DNA of 64,000 nucleotides from Devosia lacusdianchii (GTDB lineage Bacteria > Pseudomonadota > Alphaproteobacteria > Rhizobiales > Devosiaceae), in assembly GCF_022429625.1 (NCBI RefSeq), contig NZ_CP092483.1, forward strand, positions 1,488,001 to 1,552,000. The letters run 5' to 3'. The position numbers and the translations under genes are program-made. The notes under the pieces are model-generated. The model had not been told where the DNA came from, made no database searches, and saw only the letters and a list, made by a program, of their open reading frames with translations. Below, one piece after another: positions 43,292-54,774 of this stretch. Numbering within the stretch: position 1 is the stretch's first letter; each line of letters begins with the position of its first letter.

Positions 43292-44341
43292 TCAGGGTAG
43301 GGGAATGGTGGAGCCACGCTGGACCAGCGTGTTTTCCAGCACCACCTGGCGCGGCGACTTGCTGACGCCGGTCATCTGATCGATCAGTGTTGTGGCGGCG
43401 AGCTGGCCCATTTCATGGATGGGCTGGGCGATGGTCGACAGCGTCGGGAAGGTCACGGTCGATTCGAGTACGCCGTCATAGCCCAGGATCGACAGATCTC
43501 GGGGCAGGTCGAGATTTAGCGCGTGCGCGGCGTGCATCACACCGATGGCGAGCATGTCGGTGGTGCCGAAAACCGCCGTCATGCCCGGGTTTCCGGTGAT
43601 CATCGCGTGGCCCGCCTCGCGACCCACATCGAAGCTGGCGTTCTCAAAGGGGTGCGAGAATAGGAGCTCCACATCATCGGCCAGATCCGTAGCCGCTTGG
43701 CGAATGCCACGAACGCGCTCGCTGCCGACATCCTGGCCGCCGCCGCGCTGGGCAATGCTGCCGGCGATGATGCCGATCTTGCGATGGCCGAGCTCGATCA
43801 GGTGGCGCATGCCCTGATAACCGCCCGAAAAGTTGTCGCAAACCACCGAGCTGATCGAGGCGATCTTGGGCCTCATGTCGACAAAGGCGACGGAAATGCC
43901 CCGTTCGCGCAGGGTGGTGACTTGCTTGGTTGTGCGGACCGTGGCGGAGGAGGGGCGAATGATGATGCCCTGAACGCGCATGTCGAGCATGGTTTCGATA
44001 TAGGCTTGTTCGCGATCGGCGTCGCCGTTGGTCGAGCAGAGCAATACGCGATAGCCCTGGTCAAACATGGTTGTTTCGATGGCATAGGCCAGGGCGCTGC
44101 TGAATGGCGTGCGCTGCTGGCGTAGCAGCACGCCCACGATATTGGATTGCTGCGTGCGGAACGAGCTTGCCAGGCCGTTGGGTCGATAGCCCAATTCCGC
44201 GATGGCCTTGCTCACCGCGTCGCGTACGGCGGGGCGCACATGGGCATACCCGTTCACCACGCGCGACACCGTCGCGATCGACACATTGGCGGCCCGCGCC
44301 ACGTCCTTGATTGTTACCACACTGCTAACATTTCGCGTCAC
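43292..44341 (-). CDS. LacI-family transcriptional regulator of the 44.5-51 kb importer operon
   Basis: 349 residues. The HTH is TIKDVARAANVSIATVSRVV with NGYAHVRPAVRDAVSKAIAE, then the hinge NGLASSFRTQQSNIVGV and a ligand-binding domain (about 65-340). It is divergent from the family 5 binding-protein gene and an operator-like palindrome lies between them. LacI control points to a carbohydrate ligand for that importer. Confidence 0.92.
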   Translation of the reverse strand: MTRNVSSVVTIKDVARAANVSIATVSRVVNGYAHVRPAVRDAVSKAIAELGYRPNGLASSFRTQQSNIVGVLLRQQRTPFSSALAYAIETTMFDQGYRVLLCSTNGDADREQAYIETMLDMRVQGIIIRPSSATVRTTKQVTTLRERGISVAFVDMRPKIASISSVVCDNFSGGYQGMRHLIELGHRKIGIIAGSIAQRGGGQDVGSERVRGIRQAATDLADDVELLFSHPFENASFDVGREAGHAMITGNPGMTAVFGTTDMLAIGVMHAAHALNLDLPRDLSILGYDGVLESTVTFPTLSTIAQPIHEMGQLAATTLIDQMTGVSKSPRQVVLENTLVQRGSTIPLP

Positions 44342-44403
44342 CTAAGGGGCTTGTCGGATAACGCTTTTTCGCGCTTTCGACCATGTCGGTTTTCATATCT
44401 TGT

Positions 44404-44420
44404 TTTGAAAACGTTTACAA
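44404..44420. promoter_or_regulatory. LacI-type operator upstream of the importer operon
   Basis: TTGAAAACGTTTACAA at about 44405-44420 centres on AACGTT. It is the same core as the operators at 33321-33387. It lies about 65 bp before the regulator start and 135 bp before the binding-protein start. Confidence 0.7.
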
Positions 44421-44554
44421 GATAGCGTCATTGAACCGCTAAACGTGGGTACTAATTACGAGGTGCGTCAGCACCCTTGGAATGAGGCTTCCGGCTCAAC
44501 CCACCGACCGGACCTCGGAGGATGCGAAGTTTTCATTTCGTGGGAGGGAAGCAT

Positions 44555-46540
44555 ATGCAGAACCAATTTCTCGGCGTAACCCGGTTGCTGGCGGTGACGT
44601 CGGCGCTCTTGAGCGCCGCGGCCTTGCCCGGCGCCATCGTGCTGCCGTCGCAGGCTCAGGACGCCGCTGCCTGCGCGAGCTACACTGAAGCGCCGCAGCT
44701 CAAGGCGCAGGTCGACGCCGGCACGTTGCCGCCGGCCGCCGAGCGCCTGCCGCTCGAGCCGCTGGTCATCCAGCCGGCCGAGGGCAAGGGCGTCTATGGC
44801 GGTCAGTTCATCGATAGCTGGGGTGGTGGCAACCTCGCCGATATCCGTCAGTTCGGCTATGAGCCGCTCGTGCGCTGGAGCGTCGATGGCTCGCAGGTCG
44901 TTCCCGGCATCGCCAAGAGCTGGGAAATCAGCGACGACGCCAAGACCTACACCTTCCACCTGCGCGAAGGCATGAAGTGGTCCGACGGCCACCCCTTCAC
45001 CGCCGACGACATCCTGTTCTGGTGGGACCGGGTCGAGAACAATGTCAAAGTCATCACCGGCGGCCCGCGCAACGAGTACAAGGTCGATGGCGAAATCCCG
45101 GTTGTGACCAAGGTCAACGACTATGCGGTGAGCTTCTCCTGGAGCAAGCCTAATGGCCTGTTCCTGCAACAGATGGCCGGCCCTTACGGCCAGCGCGCCG
45201 TGCAGTTCCCCAAGCATTATTTGGAGCAGTTCGATATCGATCTGAACCCGGAAGGCGTCGCCGAATTGATGGCTGCCGCTGGCGCTACCGATTACGCTGC
45301 GTGGTGGAAGGGCAATGTCGGCTCCTACAACGATCCGTCCCAGTTCAACGATCCCAAGCGTCCATCCATCCACGCCTGGGTGGGCACGGACTCGATCCTC
45401 GGTAAGGAACGCGTGACCTTCGTCCGCAACCCCTACTACTTCGCCGTCGATCCCTCCTGCCAGCAGCTCCCCTATATCGACGAGCGCGTTTGGGCGAGTG
45501 CTGCGGAACCTGAAGTGACGCTGCTACAGGCTATTCAGGGCCAGATCACCATGTCGCCGCGCAATGTGTCGATCCCGCAGAACCGTGCGGTATTCTTCGA
45601 CAACCAGGCGGCCGGCGACTACCGCCTCGTCCCCGCTGCCAGCTGCGACTACAACACTGCCGTGCTGGCCTTCTCGGTCAACCACCCCGATCCGATAAAG
45701 GCGCAGGTATTCTCCTCCAAGGACTTCCGCGCTGGCATTTCCCAGGCCATCAACCGCCAGGAAATCATCGACACCGTCTATCTGGGGCAGGGGGAACCCT
45801 TCCAGCCGGCACCGCTGCCGAACTCTCCGTTCTACAACGAGACCATGGCACGTCAGTTCACCGAGTTCGACCTGGCCGCCGCCGCCGAGCATCTCGACAA
45901 GATCCTGCCCATGGGGCCCGACGGCGTCCGCCTCGGCCCCGATGGCAAGCCCTTTGCCTTCTCTGTTGAGATCAATGCCGATTTCAAGCCCGACACAGTG
46001 GACGCGTTCCAGCTGATCGAGCGCACCTGGAAGCAGGCGGGTCTCAACGTCACCATCAACCACCACTCCGACGAACTGTTCGGTGCCGCCCGCTCCAAGC
46101 CCGATAGCGATGGCTCGGTATGGGTTGGCGAAAATGGTTGCGGCCAGCTCCCGCTGCTCAACCTTTCTCGCTTCATGAACGACTACGGCGGGTGGTCGCT
46201 GGGAAATTGGAACGGTTGGGCCGCCTGGGATCGGAAGCGCCTCGACCCGAATGCCGAGCTGCCCGAAGGCTGGGAAGTGATCGAGCCGCCGGCCAACGTG
46301 CAGCGCCTCTATGAACTCCGCTCGCTGATCCCCCAGACCATCGGCGAGGAACAAACCGCCCTGATGCAGGAATTCACCAACCTGCAGGCCGAGGAATTCC
46401 TCACCATCGGCATCGCCATGCCCGCTGGCTTCTACCGCTCGGTCAAGAACAACCTGCACAACGTGCCGGCCGAGCTGATCGAAGGCTGGCTCTATCCGGG
46501 CCCGGCGCCGTCCAACTTCGCCAGCTACTACTTCCAATAA
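44555..46540 (+). CDS. ABC importer substrate-binding protein, large family 5 type (AgpA-like)
   Basis: 661 residues from the ATG at 44555, preceded by GGGAGGG; an ATG at 44522 has no such site. A Sec signal peptide spans about residues 1-35 (cleavage near PSQAQD). The mature protein has [40 protein letters not shown] and [16 protein letters not shown]. It is longer than ordinary DppA (about 535) and in the size class of the alpha-galactoside binding protein AgpA of rhizobia. The LacI neighbour supports an oligosaccharide ligand; this is inference. Confidence 0.87.
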   Translation: MQNQFLGVTRLLAVTSALLSAAALPGAIVLPSQAQDAAACASYTEAPQLKAQVDAGTLPPAAERLPLEPLVIQPAEGKGVYGGQFIDSWGGGNLADIRQFGYEPLVRWSVDGSQVVPGIAKSWEISDDAKTYTFHLREGMKWSDGHPFTADDILFWWDRVENNVKVITGGPRNEYKVDGEIPVVTKVNDYAVSFSWSKPNGLFLQQMAGPYGQRAVQFPKHYLEQFDIDLNPEGVAELMAAAGATDYAAWWKGNVGSYNDPSQFNDPKRPSIHAWVGTDSILGKERVTFVRNPYYFAVDPSCQQLPYIDERVWASAAEPEVTLLQAIQGQITMSPRNVSIPQNRAVFFDNQAAGDYRLVPAASCDYNTAVLAFSVNHPDPIKAQVFSSKDFRAGISQAINRQEIIDTVYLGQGEPFQPAPLPNSPFYNETMARQFTEFDLAAAAEHLDKILPMGPDGVRLGPDGKPFAFSVEINADFKPDTVDAFQLIERTWKQAGLNVTINHHSDELFGAARSKPDSDGSVWVGENGCGQLPLLNLSRFMNDYGGWSLGNWNGWAAWDRKRLDPNAELPEGWEVIEPPANVQRLYELRSLIPQTIGEEQTALMQEFTNLQAEEFLTIGIAMPAGFYRSVKNNLHNVPAELIEGWLYPGPAPSNFASYYFQ

Positions 46541-46588
46541 GCTCCCTCCACGAGCTGGGTGGTTCCCATGGCAGGGACCACCCGAACT

Positions 46589-46628
46589 GGCCGGCCCCGT
46601 TCATTCCCTTTGCGGGCCCGGCCTTTTT
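46589..46628 (+). terminator. Hairpin with T-run after the binding-protein gene
   Basis: An 11-bp stem with one mismatch (46589-46599 with 46613-46623) followed by TTTTT (46624-46628). It lies about 50 bp after the binding-protein stop and within the operon, so it is likely a partial terminator that lowers permease expression. Confidence 0.7.
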
Positions 46629-46660
46629 CATAAGCCGATAGACTCGTCCACAACCACGGC

Positions 46661-46730
46661 GTCATTCCCGCGAAAGCGCGAATCTCCCTTGGCCGGCTTC
46701 AAGAGAGATTCCCGCTTTCGCGGGAATGAC
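46661..46730. repeat. 70-bp palindromic element of the GTCATTCC family
   Basis: Outer arms of 18 bp (46661-46678 and 46713-46730) are exact reverse complements, beginning GTCATTCCCGCG. Inner arms with GAATCTC / GAGATTC continue the stem. It sits between the binding-protein terminator and the first permease. Confidence 0.85.
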
Positions 46731-46784
46731 GCCGAACGAGACGAGGGCGTTGCGGTGTGACCGCCTGGAAACGAGGAGACCACG

Positions 46785-47777
46785 ATGGGTTCATTCATGC
46801 TGCGGCGGATCATCTACGTAATCCCCGCTCTCATCGCGGTTTCGCTGATTTCGTTCCTGGTCATTGCCATCCCGCCCGGCGACTATGTCGATCGGCTGGC
46901 CGAACTGCGCGCGGCAAGTGGTGACGTCATTCCCCTGGCCGAACAACAGGCCACGCGCGCAGCCTACGGGCTCGATCTGCCCATCATGGTCCAGTACTGG
47001 GACTGGATCAGCGGCGTCGTCCTGCGCGGTGACTTCGGCTACTCGTTCTCGTTCAATTTGCCGGTCAAGGACGTGATCTGGCCGCGCCTGGGCCTCACCG
47101 TGGTGCTCAGCGTGGCCAGCCTGCTCTTCATCTGGGTCATGGCCATTCCCATCGGCATCTACTCGGCGGTTCGCCGTTACTCCGCCGGCGACTATGCCTT
47201 CACCTTTCTGGGCTTTCTGGGCCTGGCCGTCCCCAATTTCCTGCTGGCGCTGGCGGCGATGTATGTCGCTTTCGCCGTGTTTGGCATGAATGTCGGTGGC
47301 CTGTTCTCCCCCGAATTCGTTGAAGCGCCGTGGAGCTGGGCCCGAGTGGTCGACCTGCTCCAGCACCTCTGGCTGCCCATGGTCGTGCTGGGCACATCTG
47401 GCACCGCCAGCGTAATCCGGATCATCCGCGCCAACCTCATGGACGAGCTGCACAAGCCCTACGTCACCGCCGCCCGGGCCAAGGGCATGGGCGAATTTGG
47501 CCTGCTGATGAAGTACCCCGTCCGCCACGCCCTCAACCCGTTCGTCTCGGGCCAGAACGACATCTTCGTCGATATCGTCTCTGGTGGCACCATCGTCGCC
47601 ATCGTCATGGGCCTGCAAACCACCGGCCCGCTGCTGCTCGATGCCCTGCGCACGCAGGACATGCACATGGCCGCCAGCTTCATTCTGATGCTGAGCGTGC
47701 TCGTGGTCATCGGCACGCTGTTCAGCGATCTGCTGCTCGCCTGGCTCGATCCACGCATCCGTTATCAGCAGGGGTAG
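46785..47777 (+). CDS. ABC importer permease (DppB type)
   Basis: 330 residues with about six membrane helices. YGLDLPIMVQYWDWISGVVL and GDFGYSFSFNLPV, and the loop YVTAARAKGMGEFGLLMKYP, identify the oligosaccharide/peptide permease family. The start follows GAGGAGA at 7 bp spacing. Four bp separate it from the next gene. Confidence 0.9.
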   Translation: MGSFMLRRIIYVIPALIAVSLISFLVIAIPPGDYVDRLAELRAASGDVIPLAEQQATRAAYGLDLPIMVQYWDWISGVVLRGDFGYSFSFNLPVKDVIWPRLGLTVVLSVASLLFIWVMAIPIGIYSAVRRYSAGDYAFTFLGFLGLAVPNFLLALAAMYVAFAVFGMNVGGLFSPEFVEAPWSWARVVDLLQHLWLPMVVLGTSGTASVIRIIRANLMDELHKPYVTAARAKGMGEFGLLMKYPVRHALNPFVSGQNDIFVDIVSGGTIVAIVMGLQTTGPLLLDALRTQDMHMAASFILMLSVLVVIGTLFSDLLLAWLDPRIRYQQG

Positions 47778-47781
47778 GGCC

Positions 47782-48930
47782 ATGAGCACCTTCGACGAAA
47801 CCACCGGCCAGGTCGCCCCCATCGCCGCCAAGCACCAAAAGGGTAGGGGCTTTGATGGCCACTGGTCCCTGGTCTGGCAGAAATTCATCCGCCACAGGCT
47901 CGGCGTCGCCGGCGGCATTGTGGTTATGCTTGCCTACATTGTGGCGCTGATCCCCGAATTCCTCGCCCCGGTGACCCTGGAAGCCTACAATCCGGCCTAT
48001 AGTTACGCGCCGCCCCAGGCGATCCAATGGGGTCGCGACGATGGTAACGGTTGGCAGTGGCGCCCGCACGTCAACGCCTACAAGACCGAGATCGACTACA
48101 ATTCCGGCCGCCGCCTGTTCGCCGCCGATCCGCAAACTGTCATCGATATCGGCGTCTTCGTTGCCGGTGAGCCCTACAAGCTGTTCGGCCTGATCCAAAC
48201 CAACCGCCACCTCTTCGGCCCCGTCGAAGTCGGGCAGCCGTTCTACATCGCCGGGGCCGATCGGCTCGGCCGCGATATCCTCAGCCGCACTATCTACGGC
48301 ACCCGCATATCTATGACCATAGGTCTCATCGGCGTCACCCTGAGCCTGGTCTTCGGCATCCTCATTGGGGGCATATCCGGCCTGTTTGGCGGCGTTACCG
48401 ACAACATCATCCAGCGCCTCATCGAGTTCATCCAGTCGGTCCCCGCCATTCCGCTCTGGATCGGCCTTGCCGCCGCCATTCCCCAGTCCGTGCCGCCGTT
48501 GCAGGTCTACTTCCTCATCACCGTCATCTTGTCCGTTCTCGGTTGGACTGGCCTGGCCCGCGTTGTGCGCGGGCGCTTCCTGGCCATGCGCAACGAGGAT
48601 TTCGTCAAAGCAGCCCGCCTCGATGGCTGCGGTCCGGTCCGCATCATCTTCCGGCACATGCTGCCGAGCTTCCTCAGCCACATCATCGCCGTCGTCTCGC
48701 TGGCCATCCCAGGCATGATCCTCGCCGAAACCGCCCTCAGCTATCTCGGCATCGGCTTGCGCACGCCCATCGTCAGCTGGGGCGTGCTGCTGCAGGAGGC
48801 GCAGAACGTCCGAACCATCGCCTCGGCGCCCTGGCTGTTGCTGCCCGGCGGCGCGGTGGTTGTTGCCGTGCTGGCGCTTAACTTCCTCGGCGATGGCCTG
48901 CGCGACGCCGCCGACCCCTATTCCGATTGA
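47782..48930 (+). CDS. ABC importer permease (DppC type, long N-terminal insert)
   Basis: 382 residues. A first membrane helix (about 45-65) is followed by an extended periplasmic loop of about 100 residues, then GADRLGRDILSRTIYGTR and the loop DFVKAARLDGCGPVRIIFRH. The long loop distinguishes it from the shorter DppC at 38323-39147 and is common in sugar-type family 5 importers. Confidence 0.9.
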   Translation: MSTFDETTGQVAPIAAKHQKGRGFDGHWSLVWQKFIRHRLGVAGGIVVMLAYIVALIPEFLAPVTLEAYNPAYSYAPPQAIQWGRDDGNGWQWRPHVNAYKTEIDYNSGRRLFAADPQTVIDIGVFVAGEPYKLFGLIQTNRHLFGPVEVGQPFYIAGADRLGRDILSRTIYGTRISMTIGLIGVTLSLVFGILIGGISGLFGGVTDNIIQRLIEFIQSVPAIPLWIGLAAAIPQSVPPLQVYFLITVILSVLGWTGLARVVRGRFLAMRNEDFVKAARLDGCGPVRIIFRHMLPSFLSHIIAVVSLAIPGMILAETALSYLGIGLRTPIVSWGVLLQEAQNVRTIASAPWLLLPGGAVVVAVLALNFLGDGLRDAADPYSD

Positions 48931-48938
48931 GGCCGCCT

Positions 48939-51020
<2,082 letters not shown>

Positions 51021-51084
51021 AATCGGTCGACAGGAATTGTGACAGGCGTACACTGCCCGTTCCATGCTGCTTCGGTAAGGGAAC

Positions 51085-52776
51085 ATGCATTCCACAATTG
51101 AACTGATCAATCTGCTTGGCGCCGGAGCCCTGCTGCTCTGGGGCCTCCGGATGATCAAGACCGGCGTGATGCGCGCATTTGGTGCCTCGCTCCGCTTGTG
51201 GATCGCCAAGGGCACCGGCAATCGCTTCACTGCCGTGATGTCAGGCATCATGGCCACCCTGGCCCTGCAATCGAGCACGGCGACGGCCGTCATCACCGCA
51301 TCCTTCGCCAGCAATGGCGCTATCAATCCGCGCATGGCCCAAGCCGTTATGCTGGGTGCCAATGTCGGAACGTCCATCGCCGCCGTCATTCTGTCGCTGG
51401 ATGTGCACTGGTTCGGATCGGCGATGATCCTCATCGGCGTCACCATCTTTCAGCTCAGCAAGTATGCCCGTGGCAAGGGCATTGGCCGCGCCGTGCTTGG
51501 CCTCGGCCTGATGCTGCTGGCTCTGCAGTTGGTCGGCAACGTAACCGGCCCGTTACGCGAATCCGAGGTGATGATCGCCATCCTGTCGGGTCTGACAGAT
51601 GCGCCGGCCTTTGCGCTGATCCTCGCCGCTGTCCTCGCCTTTGTCTCCTCATCCAGCCTCGCCGTGGTGCTGTTCGTGGCCTTGCTGGCCTCGGCCGGCA
51701 TCGTCTCGCCGCCGCTGGCCGTAACGCTTGTCGCCGGCGCAAACCTCGGCGGCGCCATTCCGCCGCTACTCGCTGTTTTGACCGAAGGCACCGAGGCGCG
51801 CCGGCTCACGCTGGCGAACTTGGTGGTGCGCGCCATCGGCGCCATCATCCTCACCAGCTTCGCCGTACCATCAGCCAATGTGCTGCAGACCATTGTGCCC
51901 AATGACAGCGCCCTGACGATCGCCGCCCATATCGGCTTCAATCTGGCGCTGCTGGTCCTGTTCCTGCCGTTGCTTGGCCCGATCGGCAAGCTGGCCGCGC
52001 TCGCCATCCCGGCGCCCGCCAAACCCGAAAGAGGCGCCAATTACCTCGACTACAGCGCCCTCGATACGCCAACCATCGCTCTGGCCGCCGCTGCCCGCGA
52101 AACCCTGCGCGTCAGCGACATCGTGCTCCGCATGCTGCAAGGCAGCCTCGAGGCTCTGCGCAAACCGGGCCCGGCCACCCGCAGCACCGTCTCCCTGCTC
52201 GATGACGACGTGGACGCGCTCAACCAGGCCATCAAGCTCTACCTGACCCGCCTCGACCAGACCGAACTCGATGACGACGACGCCAAGCGCTCCGCTGAGA
52301 TTATGAGCTTTGCCATAAATCTTGAGCATGTCGGCGATATCGTCGAAGGCGGCCTGATCGACGTCGCTTCCAAGATCGCCAAGCGCCAGCTCAAATTCTC
52401 GTCCGATGGTCTCGCCGAAATCGTCGCGCTCTACGAAAAGACCATCGCCAATATGCAGATGAGCCAGACGATTTTCCTCACCGGCGATCCGCAACTGGCG
52501 CGCCAGCTGGTTGCCGCCAAGGTCGAAATCCGCCGGCTCGAAGCCCAGTCGGCCAAGGCTCATATCCAGCGCGTGCGCGAGCGCGTGCCGGCGTCGGTCG
52601 AAACCAGCTCGCTGCACCTCGATATCCTGCGCGATCTCAAGCGCATCAACGCCCACCTGGCATCGGTTGCCTATCCTATTCTTGAAACCAAGGGCGAGCT
52701 CGACGAGAGCCGCCTGCGCCCCAACGCCGTGCTGGAACCCAAGACCGCCTTGGAAACAAAGCCGGCCTCAAAATAA
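51085..52776 (+). CDS. Na/Pi cotransporter family protein with PhoU-like domain
   Basis: 563 residues. The membrane part holds two Na/Pi repeats with the QSSTA-type motif (TLALQSSTATAVITASFASN) and its second counterpart (FVSSSSLAVVLFVAL). The C-terminal about 220 residues are helical and PhoU-like (INLEHVGDIVEGGLIDVASKI). Members move phosphate with sodium, and some act mainly in efflux. It is followed 14 bp later by an inositol-monophosphatase family gene, so both are likely one transcript. Confidence 0.87.
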   Translation: MHSTIELINLLGAGALLLWGLRMIKTGVMRAFGASLRLWIAKGTGNRFTAVMSGIMATLALQSSTATAVITASFASNGAINPRMAQAVMLGANVGTSIAAVILSLDVHWFGSAMILIGVTIFQLSKYARGKGIGRAVLGLGLMLLALQLVGNVTGPLRESEVMIAILSGLTDAPAFALILAAVLAFVSSSSLAVVLFVALLASAGIVSPPLAVTLVAGANLGGAIPPLLAVLTEGTEARRLTLANLVVRAIGAIILTSFAVPSANVLQTIVPNDSALTIAAHIGFNLALLVLFLPLLGPIGKLAALAIPAPAKPERGANYLDYSALDTPTIALAAAARETLRVSDIVLRMLQGSLEALRKPGPATRSTVSLLDDDVDALNQAIKLYLTRLDQTELDDDDAKRSAEIMSFAINLEHVGDIVEGGLIDVASKIAKRQLKFSSDGLAEIVALYEKTIANMQMSQTIFLTGDPQLARQLVAAKVEIRRLEAQSAKAHIQRVRERVPASVETSSLHLDILRDLKRINAHLASVAYPILETKGELDESRLRPNAVLEPKTALETKPASK

Positions 52777-52790
52777 CTTCGGAGTCTTAG

Positions 52791-53594
52791 ATGAATTACG
52801 ATGCCATCCTCGCGGATATGGTTGCGGTTGCCCGCGAGGCAGGGGCGCTAACCCAGTCCTACTTCAAGCGCTTCCGCGACATCGAGATCGGCATCAAAGG
52901 GCCGGCCGATTTCGTCTCCGATGCCGATAAGGAAAGCGAGCTGCTGATCCGCAAATTCCTGTTCGAGCGCTACCCGGACTGGAGCTTCACGGGCGAGGAA
53001 TTCGCCCCGGTGGACAAGGACAATGAGCATCGCTGGCTGGTCGACCCGATCGATGGCACCACCAACTTCATCAACGGCATGCACTACACAATTTCGCTCG
53101 CCCTGCGTCGCGGCAACGAGACAGTCGTCGGCGTGCTCTACAATCCGCCCGCCGACGAGATGTTCACCTCCATCGCCGGGCAGGGCGCCTTCATGAATGG
53201 CGAGCGGCTCAAGGTGAGCGAGCAGGCCGACGTGGGTCTCTTCAACATCGGCACCGGCTTGCCCACGCCCGGCCTTCAGCTCTATCCCGGGGCCTACGAA
53301 CGCCTCGACGCCATCCGCGCCCCTGTTGGTGCTGTCCGCATCGTCGGCAGCGCCGCCAATAGCTGCGCCTACGTCGCCCTCGGCCGCCTCACCGGCTATT
53401 ACGAGGAAACCGGCTTCGTCGACACCGCCGCCGGCATCCTCTTCGTCCAGGAAGCCGGCGGCGTGGTCACCGACTGGTGGGGCCGCGGCCCCGAAGTCTA
53501 CGAGCGCACCGGCACGCTTCTGGTGGCCAACAAAGCCACCCACGCCTACCTGCTCGACAAACTCAAGGACGTGCCGCGGAAGGACCCGAAGTAG
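52791..53594 (+). CDS. Inositol-monophosphatase family phosphatase
   Basis: 267 residues. Metal-site motifs of the FIG superfamily are present: GPADFVSDADKESE, GEEFAP, WLVDPIDGTTNFINGMH and VDTAAGILFVQEAGG. Family members hydrolyse inositol-1-phosphate and related sugar or nucleotide phosphates. A GGAG site about 7 bp upstream supports the ATG. Neighbouring phosphate transporter and GDPD genes suggest an organophosphate role. Confidence 0.88.
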   Translation: MNYDAILADMVAVAREAGALTQSYFKRFRDIEIGIKGPADFVSDADKESELLIRKFLFERYPDWSFTGEEFAPVDKDNEHRWLVDPIDGTTNFINGMHYTISLALRRGNETVVGVLYNPPADEMFTSIAGQGAFMNGERLKVSEQADVGLFNIGTGLPTPGLQLYPGAYERLDAIRAPVGAVRIVGSAANSCAYVALGRLTGYYEETGFVDTAAGILFVQEAGGVVTDWWGRGPEVYERTGTLLVANKATHAYLLDKLKDVPRKDPK

Positions 53595-53652
53595 GGCCTT
53601 GTTGAGCCATTGCTATCGCGTGGCACCGCGGCTCCCACTCCACAGATCGTCA

Positions 53653-53720
53653 CCCTCGGGCTTGACCCGAGGGCTCTACACTTCCTTTAAGCGCAGCACC
53701 CTCGGGTCAAGCCCGCGGGA
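53653..53720. repeat. Inverted-repeat element after the phosphatase gene
   Basis: CCCTCGGG-CTTGA-CCCGAGGG (53653-53673) is a perfect 8-bp stem, and a related arm CCCTCGGGTCAAGCCCG follows at 53701-53717. The second arm is the reverse complement of part of the first. It occupies the gene-free gap 53595-53770 between convergent genes, where it may also aid termination. Confidence 0.7.
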
Positions 53721-53770
53721 AGCGGCTGTGGGTAGGAATCCCGCCCGCCGTTGACCGCCGCCGCGCGCAA

Positions 53771-54604
53771 TCACCCCACCAGCGCCTTCAACCCTTCCGG
53801 ATCATCCGTCGTAATCTGATCCACCTTCAGCGCCAGCAACCGCTCCACCTGCGGCAGCGACACGCCATCCGCGACCTGGATCGTGTAAGCATCGATCCGC
53901 CGGCCCTCCGCATGAAACGCCCCCACAATATCGAAGCCCAGCCGATCCGCCTCCAGCACCAGCGGATAGGCCAGATAGATCATCTCGGCCTTAGGCGACG
54001 CCGCCACCGCATCGCGCACGAAGCCGGCAAAATCCAGTGACTGCCGCAATCGCTCCAGCGCGCCATCATGGCAAGGGTCGTACCCGATCTTGAGCCCATC
54101 CACCCCATCGGTCAGCAACCGCACCGCTTCCGCGTCGCCCGATGACAGGATCATGTGCCTCGCCACCGGCGCCACGGCATCTTTGAACGTGCGGATTGCC
54201 GCCGCGTCGAGGACCTTCCAGTCTTCCTTGTAGTCGAGCTGCAGCAAAGCATCAGCATGCAGCAAGCCATTCGCCAGCATGCTGCAAAGATCTTCCAGCA
54301 GCATGACGCGCTCGTCGACCGGCACACCGTCCGCGCCGCGCAGGAAAAACGACCGCAATTCCGCCGCCGTCAAGTCCGCAACCTTGCCCATCCCGGTGGT
54401 CTCGCGCTCGACGCTCAGGTCATGCAGCACCGCATAGCCGCGGTCGGCATGCACCACCAGGTCGACCTCGACACTTGCCCCCAGCCGCATCCCCTCGAGA
54501 ATGCGCTTGCCGGTAAACACCGGATCACCCGCCCGCCGCTTGGCCCGATGCCACTTGAGCCACGTGCGATGGCCGTTTCGGTCGATGGAGATGGGATCGG
54601 TCAT
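53771..54604 (-). CDS. Glycerophosphodiester phosphodiesterase-like protein (atypical GDPD)
   Basis: 277 residues. GDPD-type features are H19-R20 in KWHRAKRRAG, E46 and D48 in ASVEVDLVVH, H61-D62 in GYAVLHDLSVERETTG, LQLDYK and a final QITTDDPEGLKAL. The HRG triad is HRA here and the E-N-T motif that normally follows is replaced, so the active site is atypical. No signal peptide is seen, so a cytoplasmic role on imported diesters is likely. It lies 170 bp after the ABC ATPase gene on the same strand. Confidence 0.75.
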   Translation of the reverse strand: MTDPISIDRNGHRTWLKWHRAKRRAGDPVFTGKRILEGMRLGASVEVDLVVHADRGYAVLHDLSVERETTGMGKVADLTAAELRSFFLRGADGVPVDERVMLLEDLCSMLANGLLHADALLQLDYKEDWKVLDAAAIRTFKDAVAPVARHMILSSGDAEAVRLLTDGVDGLKIGYDPCHDGALERLRQSLDFAGFVRDAVAASPKAEMIYLAYPLVLEADRLGFDIVGAFHAEGRRIDAYTIQVADGVSLPQVERLLALKVDQITTDDPEGLKALVG

Positions 54605-54639
54605 GCGATTCTCTCATGGGGGAAGTATCAGACGTCGGA

Positions 54640-54740
54640 GATCATTCCGGCGTCTCGGTGCCGTCACCACCCGGGTCCGGGTGGTCTATGTTATGCTGCG
54701 GCACCGCTGGGTTGCCCGGACAAGCCGGGCAACGACGACG
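54640..54740. repeat. Cloverleaf-like palindromic element
   Basis: Nested inverted repeats: GGTGCCG (54657-54663) with CGGCACC (54699-54705) encloses ACCACCCGG-GT-CCGGGTGGT (54666-54685), followed by GTTGCCCGG / CCGGGCAAC (54711-54733). It lies between the GDPD and ABC ATPase genes. Confidence 0.7.
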
Positions 54741-54774
54741 GAACTGGAAGTCGGATGGACGTGAGGCCCACCGC

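Noticed and set aside
46791..47918. A 375-codon leftward frame opposite the DppB/DppC-type permeases
   Set aside because: Its rich His/Gln/Asp composition has no domain, and the + strand frames carry clear permease motifs and ribosome sites.
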